In this document: one piece after another, positions 10,101 through 12,944 of the stretch | Position numbering within the stretch: position 1 is the stretch's first letter | Layout of the letters: the number at the start of each line of letters is the position of its first letter | Assembly: GCF_000003605.2 (NCBI RefSeq) | Contig: NW_003120918.1 | Location: 296,756-309,699, forward strand | DNA from: Saccoglossus kowalevskii | Taxonomy: Eukaryota; Hemichordata; Enteropneusta; Harrimaniidae | DNA length: 12,944 bases | Direction of reading: 5' to 3' | The notes under the pieces: model-generated | Seen by the model: the letters and a program-made list of their open reading frames with translations, nothing else | What the model was told of the DNA's origin: nothing | Databases searched by the model: none | Made by a program: the position numbers and the translations under genes

Positions 10101-11859
10101 CAAGGAAATGGACAAAAAGTATATTCATACCTGCTGCTGTAAATAGTCTTTGTACGAGTCTTGAGCAGTTTTACCTTGAGCAATCTTATTCGGGTCTTCA
10201 TTCTCAAGATTCCAGACATTTCCTCTTGCAAACGTTGGCTTTGATGCATCAGCAAACGCAGCTATGTAACAGAGAATGATATAAAATGAGCGTTGAAATC
10301 ACAGCTCTATTCATTACAATTATGTGTTGTAACAGTTATTGTGCGACAACTTTTTGCTTTTTGCTTAAACACAACCAAGATGCAGTTAATAACATGAACC
10401 TGCGAGTACATGTATATATGTAGGACCTTTCTTTGTGAAGAAGAATTCAGTTGGAGTTTTAGATACCGTAATACCTATGATAACACAAGACACTAAAAAG
10501 ATGACAATATCATATTATATTACAAATTAATAATTAACATTTAAACATATAATAATATTAAAAAGCATTTTTTTTATTTACTTGTTCACCCCTTTTTGTG
10601 TATAATGGAATAATCCAAAGCAAGGATTTGGGTGATACCAAAATACATGTCCAGGGGGTGAAAGCTTACAAATCGTGTACCAGCAAAAACAAACGATAAA
10701 TTTACAGTATAAAGAAACAAAAATACAACAACTGGTTATATCAATCGTACCTTGATTTAATATTTTTTTTTTTTATAATATAATATAAACACAAACATTT
10801 TAACTTACGCCACCTAATAATAGTTTAAAATATTACAAGATACCACATGCTGTTAGTTAGAGAGACAAGGAAAGAGATAGCAAATGTTAAACAAAAAAGC
10901 GAAATGAACATTAATATGCAAGCTTTAATTTACACCCAAATTCTTAATAATTTATAAAAAAACAAACTTGTTTTATTGTCTGATGTCTCTGTAAGATACC
11001 AAAATAATTAATTTGCTCTGACTGTTAAAACAAAAGAATTCAAAACTGCATTATATCAGTGCATATTGGAAATCCGACTTGGAAGCTACGTCAAACATTG
11101 ATATACATTTTTGTACTTGTAGAGCAAAACAAAATTGTTTGGGTTTATTTCTTTTTTTAAATAATACCACACAGGTGGCTTTTTATTCTTATTTGTAAAT
11201 TGTCATAAAATATTTAGTATTTTTTACCAAAACTATTTATGCTTTCATTATTTTTTTAAATTCTGTCAAAAAAAAAAAAAAGCTGTGACTGATGTTATTA
11301 TTCGAGAGAAGAAAGGGGCCTAGTTGAAAAACGGAAATTGATTTGATACGAGTATCTACACATAGTAGGTGGCTAAAATGAGGCTAAAGTGCAGTGTGGA
11401 TAATCTTCCATATAAAACTTGCCAGTATGATTTTTATAGGAACATACACTGGTAAAAGAACAATGGCGCAGGGCAGAAGCTGATGCTGCCTAGCTTCAAA
11501 ATTGATTTTGAACTAAAAATCTAAATCTTGACTATACATTCCTGAAAAAATGGCTGCTGAATATTGCTGTCTCCAACCAATTGATATGACAAGGTTTCAG
11601 TTTACAGGATTTTCAATATCATGATATCCATGTTTTTTTTCATTCTTTTGAAAAGACGGCAATGAGATTTTTTTTTTCAATTTTTCCAGAGACATCAATT
11701 CAAATGAAAGCCAAACAATAATTAATAACAAATGACAAAAAAAAATATTTAAACAAAGAATTTGGGTGGGTAAGTGCACCTTACCATTGTTACCATAGTT
11801 ACCTGAAAGCTCTAGTGTTGGTGGTTGTTCAGATTGCCCGTTAATGCCTGGATTGTAAG
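4046..11859 (-). CDS. CSPP1: CSPP1-like centrosome/spindle-pole protein, internal exons (partial gene)
   Basis: Eight minus-strand exons join without a frame break into about 272 codons. CSPP1 family proteins bind microtubules at centrosomes, spindle poles and cilia, and in humans mutation causes a Joubert-type ciliopathy (established knowledge). Seen in order: AYNPG, then FARGNVW, a helix very rich in Glu, Arg and Lys of roughly 100 residues, SPPIPTLRNK, two microexon segments, SPPIPSSRSR, then the helix VIHALSAMRRQLHSEQKR. From memory, human CSPP1 has matching segments in the same order: FARGNVF, EEKRRREAEEKE, SPIVPALQNK, FIH, SPPVPARK and VIMELSEMRKQLRSEERR. The N-terminal exons lie beyond 12944 or are unrecognised, and the C-terminal exons lie below position 1. 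A generic charged coiled coil would not reproduce the order of these non-helical landmarks, so the family call is firm; individual microexon edges are less so. Confidence 0.9.
4193..5513. other. CSPP1 intron H upstream part, no gene seen
   Basis: AT-rich intron sequence between exons H and G. It contains a short AC run near 4892-4905 and several poly-A/T tracts. A 62-codon minus-strand frame at 4358-4546 lacks any support. The rest of this intron is the inverted-repeat element listed next. Confidence 0.6.
5514..5670. mobile_element. Short inverted-repeat element, MITE-like (157 bp)
   Basis: The ends are perfect 11-bp inverted repeats, TACTGTAAACC at 5514-5524 and GGTTTACAGTA at 5660-5670. 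A 9-bp subterminal pair follows (TTTCGTTGA 5548-5556, TCAACGAAA 5644-5652). Flanking TA on both sides fits a Tc1/mariner-type target duplication, with the true terminus at CTGTAAACC. No transposase is present, so this would be a non-autonomous copy. Confidence 0.65.
5691..5729 (-). CDS. CSPP1: Candidate CSPP1 microexon G (39 nt)
   Basis: The acceptor is ccttcgctaaccaag (moderate) and the donor is CAC|gtaagg (good). Thirteen codons in phase 0 read EPELEQLNDGFIH. The human segment at this place is PPSVDSIIRSFIH by memory, the same length with identical final FIH. The exon begins 20 bases past a short inverted-repeat element (5514-5670). Confidence 0.6.
5730..6350. other. CSPP1 intron between candidate microexons G and F
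   Basis: 621 bases of intron. The plus strand has a 131-codon open frame at 5832-6227 without recognisable domain, splice context or homology, so it is treated as chance. Nothing else is supported here. Confidence 0.5.
6351..6383 (-). CDS. CSPP1: Candidate CSPP1 microexon F (33 nt)
   Basis: The acceptor is gtgctgctaccgtag and the donor is AGG|gtaaga. Eleven codons in phase 0 read SVTPETVYNPR. No residue-level match to human is convincing, but a spacer of this length is expected between the LRNK segment and the FIH segment. With this exon and the next, the distance between the two SPP motifs is within about two residues of the human spacing as I remember it. It could be alternatively spliced, because skipping keeps frame. 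Confidence 0.5.
6384..6682. other. CSPP1 intron F-E, first part
   Basis: AT-rich intron sequence with no exon, promoter or RNA gene that can be supported. Confidence 0.5.
6683..6785. mobile_element. Hairpin-forming MITE-like element (103 bp)
   Basis: Terminal inverted repeats of 24 bp with one mismatch (6683-6706 and 6762-6785), outer sequence TA-C(C/T)GTAAAATCTG. A second AGAAGCCGCA copy at 6752-6761 makes an inner palindrome with the right arm. TA flanks both ends, and the termini share CTGTAAA with the 5514-5670 element. The interior is only about 55 bp and non-coding. Confidence 0.72.
6786..7704. other. CSPP1 intron F-E, remainder
   Basis: AT-rich intron. A diverged local direct duplication is visible (ACCTGTCCATAGTGG near 6909 and ACCTGTCTAGAGTGG near 6953). 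A 64-codon plus-strand frame at 7410-7604 has no supporting signal. Confidence 0.5.
7705..7752 (-). CDS. CSPP1: CSPP1 exon E (48 nt), SPPIP segment
   Basis: The acceptor is cttttctttgcag (strong) and the donor is AAG|gtataa. Sixteen codons in phase 0 read NAARVASPPIPTLRNK. This corresponds to the human QPSPIVPALQNK segment, which directly follows the charged helix. The small size means ab initio gene finders could miss it. Confidence 0.85.
7961..8125. mobile_element. Imperfect terminal-inverted-repeat element (165 bp)
   Basis: The left end TTTAAAGCAGGGGTG and the reverse complement of the right end TTAAAGCGAGAGGG are related. Similarity continues inward for roughly 35 bases (TCACCT, CGCA and ATGCAT shared in order). 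TTAA occurs at both ends (7962-7965, 8122-8125). The local sequence is more CpG- and GC-rich than the surrounding intron. It is non-coding and best read as a decayed non-autonomous element. Confidence 0.5.
8371..8514 (-). CDS. CSPP1: CSPP1 exon D (144 nt), charged helix continued
   Basis: The acceptor is cattttacag and the donor is GAG|gtgaga, both strong. Forty-eight codons in phase 0 start ARLRNEQLILAAEDKRKEIE and end EDEERQKKYAE. They continue the charged helix of the preceding exon and match the human run [20 protein letters not shown] in position and character. The pyrimidine-rich plus strand here (ctcttc runs) is simply the complement of Glu and Arg codons. Confidence 0.92.
8515..8951. 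other. CSPP1 intron D-C with diverged duplication
   Basis: Two related segments about 121 bases apart (8601-8635 and 8722-8755) share GAATT(G/A)AAGATATCAT followed by GAAATGAACAAAT-like sequence. A perfect 12-bp palindrome ATTACCGGTAAT lies at 8823-8834. No coding signal. Confidence 0.5.
8952..9101 (-). CDS. CSPP1: CSPP1 exon C (150 nt), charged helix
   Basis: The acceptor is tgtttcaag and the donor is GAG|gtacgt. Fifty codons in phase 0 begin VDEKRRRDAEEKEKIRLEEE and end EEEQERQRRKEEE. The composition is a single long charged alpha helix with few hydrophobic heptad positions. It aligns by eye without gaps to the human CSPP1 stretch after YKNFL. Being 150 nt and phase 0 at both ends, it could be skipped without a frameshift. 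Confidence 0.92.
9102..9783. other. CSPP1 intron C-B, no gene seen
   Basis: AT-rich intron without credible exon, promoter or RNA gene on either strand. It leads into the 20-bp minisatellite. Confidence 0.55.
9784..10110. repeat. 20-bp minisatellite, 16 copies plus a partial
   Basis: The unit is GG(A/T)AATGTAACGTTTTGCAA, 16 full copies in strict 20-bp register (9784-10103) and a 7-base remnant. GGTAATG variants sit as adjacent pairs at units 3-4 and 9-10. Single-base variants mark units 4, 5, 14 and 16. Each typical unit holds two 6-bp palindromes, AACGTT and TTGCAA. All minus-strand frames stay open through it, which is an artefact of composition. In the CSPP1 transcript it starts about 20 nt after the exon B donor. 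Confidence 0.97.
10131..10261 (-). CDS. CSPP1: CSPP1 exon B (131 nt), FARGNVW motif
   Basis: The acceptor is gttacatag and the donor is CAG|gtatga. After two bases completing a split codon, 43 codons are open. They include SKPTFARGNVWNLENEDP and end DSYKDYLQQQ. FARGNV is a signature that occurs in vertebrate CSPP1 (known, from memory), and the YKDYL segment matches the position of human LYKNFL. The longer open frame over the same bases (MLMHQSQRLQ...) is out of frame with the neighbouring exons. A 20-bp minisatellite ends 20 bases past the donor. Confidence 0.88.
10262..11802. other. CSPP1 intron B-A (1541 bp), no gene seen
   Basis: AT-rich intron with many homopolymer tracts and no supported exon or element on either strand. 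Its phase is 1, the only non-zero phase among the introns placed here, with splice signals CAG|gtaact and catag. Confidence 0.55.
11803..11859 (-). CDS. CSPP1: CSPP1 exon A (57 nt)
   Basis: The acceptor is ttattataaag (a weak pyrimidine tract) and the donor is CAG|gtaact. The exon starts with two bases of a split codon, reads YNPGINGQSEQPPTLELS, and ends with one base G. That G plus the CT opening the next exon gives Ala, so the phases agree. Human CSPP1 has an AYHNPD segment ahead of its second FARGN motif, which supports the placement. The short length and weak acceptor keep this below certainty. Confidence 0.7.
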
Positions 11860-12460
11860 CTTTATAATAACAAATGGCATGCATATGATGGATGTGAGAC
11901 ATGTATGGTTTGGATGAATGATCAATGAGTGAAGCGGACAGATAATTAATAAACCCAAGCAAGGGTGGGGGGAGGGCGAACGAAGGTGGATGTTCTTTTC
12001 TTCTTCATTGGAATCATTTCACTCCAAGTAAGAATACGTTTACATTGCTTGGTTCCGACACAAACCTTGCACACACTACTAGCAAAGTCCAACTTAACTA
12101 CCGATATATTCATATTAAGGGGCTGTTAATAATTAAAACATGCAAATAACCATTCAAAATAATTGGCAGATTTTCCAAATAAGGTGATTCAGTTTGGGGG
12201 TCGCTTCAATTAGATGGGCACTTCTAACAAAAGGCTATTTGTATGTTTCATGATAAAGCTATGTGAAGTCCTTTCCACATGATACAACTATCCCATGCTA
12301 ACTTAACTACTTGTACATGCACAGGCATCTTTACTGGAGATACGCTTTTAAGACAGTAAATAGTAAATTAGTAAATATGACTAGAATGTGTTCATGAATT
12401 CAGGCATGTCTCTTTCTGTGGTTAACACGTAACTTTTGAATATCACTATTGATCACATTT
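11860..12460. other. Sequence upstream of CSPP1 exon A, no gene seen
   Basis: AT-rich. The 121-codon minus-strand frame overlapping it is open only because it runs through exon A. A conserved Gly-rich segment that precedes this point in vertebrate CSPP1 was looked for on the minus strand and not found, so the previous exon probably lies to the right of the window. Confidence 0.4.
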
Positions 12461-12679
12461 CTCAATATCCATACCAAACGAACAACCACACATACCTAAC
12501 TTCACATTCCTCAATACTAGTATTCATAACAAACGAACAACCACACATGCCTAACTTCACATTCCTCAATATCCATAACAAACAAACAACCACACATGTC
12601 TAACTTCACATTCCTCAACATCCATACCAAACAAACAACCACACAAGCCTAATTTCACATTCCTCAATATCCATAACCA
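12461..12679. repeat. 49-bp satellite, four copies plus a partial
   Basis: Copies start with CTCAA(T/C)A at 12461, 12510, 12565 and 12614, and a partial copy starts at 12663. They share ACAACCACACA and TTCACATTC. Three are 49 bp and the second is 55 bp because of a short insertion near ACTAGTATT. Several substitutions separate the copies, so it is older than the two uniform minisatellites in this window. Confidence 0.88.
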
Positions 12680-12779
12680 ATCTTCTTCCCAGATGCCTTT
12701 GCGCTTTACGCAATAGTGCCTCTGCAGCCTTCAGGCAGCCTTCAATTTTGTGGTCAATCACCTCACTACGCACGGCCAT
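12678..12779 (-). CDS. Possible first coding exon of an unidentified transcript
   Basis: The ATG at 12779 has a strong context (AAAAATGG) and opens a frame MAVRSEVIDHKIEGCLKAAE, then a further helical run to RHLGRRL. After that the frame enters the 49-bp satellite and stops at 12615-12617. The upstream bases contain locally clustered CpG (12774-12843), as near a promoter. The 3' edge is uncertain: a donor TTG|gttatg at 12677 is poor, and phase-1 alternatives at A|gtgagg or C|gtaaag exist inside. It could be an alternative CSPP1 first exon, a first exon of another gene, or chance. A plus-strand exon using the acceptor cttcttcccag near 12691 is also conceivable. Confidence 0.3.
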
Positions 12780-12944
12780 TTTTCCGCGGGTGTTTCATTC
12801 GAAACCGAACTACAAAAAGTGTGAAAAAACGTATGTGACATCCGAACTATTTATTAATGTCAGACTTCAGTAAAAACGTAAATACGAACCATTTTATCAC
12901 GGACTATGTTTTGCAAGGTAATGTTATTGTAGTGAAATGGTGCG

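Noticed and set aside
9746-10255. 169-, 115- and 85-codon minus-strand frames with TFPCKTLHFLAKRYIS-like repeats
   Set aside because: The 20-bp unit lacks stops in the minus-strand frames, so they stay open automatically. The frames run out of phase through the real exon B and across its splice donor.
11597-11962. 121-codon minus-strand frame as a standalone gene
   Set aside because: Only the 57-nt segment 11803-11859 has splice signals and phase agreement with CSPP1; the rest is intron read-through.

Overview
This looks like nuclear DNA from a bilaterian animal, probably a marine invertebrate. It is AT-rich, with small GT-AG exons in long introns, several minisatellites, short inverted-repeat elements and many TACATGTA-like words. 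The phylum cannot be fixed from the sequence. There are no bacterial operons, rRNA, tRNA or CRISPR arrays.

The backbone of the window, all on the minus strand, is an internal part of a gene for CSPP1 (centrosome and spindle pole-associated protein 1). I place eight exons, running from high to low coordinates: 11803-11859, 10131-10261, 8952-9101, 8371-8514, 7705-7752, 6351-6383, 5691-5729 and 4046-4192. Every junction keeps frame. The joined product carries a FARGNVW motif, a long Glu/Arg-rich charged helix, two SPPIP segments and the start of a second helix, in the same order as vertebrate CSPP1 as I remember it. Both ends of the gene lie outside the window. The 33-nt and 39-nt microexons are the least certain members.

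Inside the CSPP1 intron that runs from 4045 off the left edge lies a complete-looking intronless gene on the same strand (970-2847, 625 aa). It has a TATA box just upstream and a poly(A) signal with a GU-rich tract downstream. I do not recognise the protein. It has three copies of a 36-residue repeat and five copies of a Trp-anchored helical motif, W-x-[KRE]-h-[NSD]-[DEN]-[QK]-h-x-x-h (h = hydrophobic), scattered along its length. This is the strongest candidate here for something undescribed.

The introns hold two minisatellites with nearly uniform units: 30 bp x 11 at 3598-3927, and 20 bp x 16 at 9784-10103, which ends 20 bp from a splice donor. They also hold three short inverted-repeat elements (5514-5670, 6683-6785, 7961-8125). 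At the right end are a 49-bp satellite (12461-12679) and a possible first coding exon (12678-12779) of unknown gene. The left 345 bases are a decayed repeat of about 127 bp.
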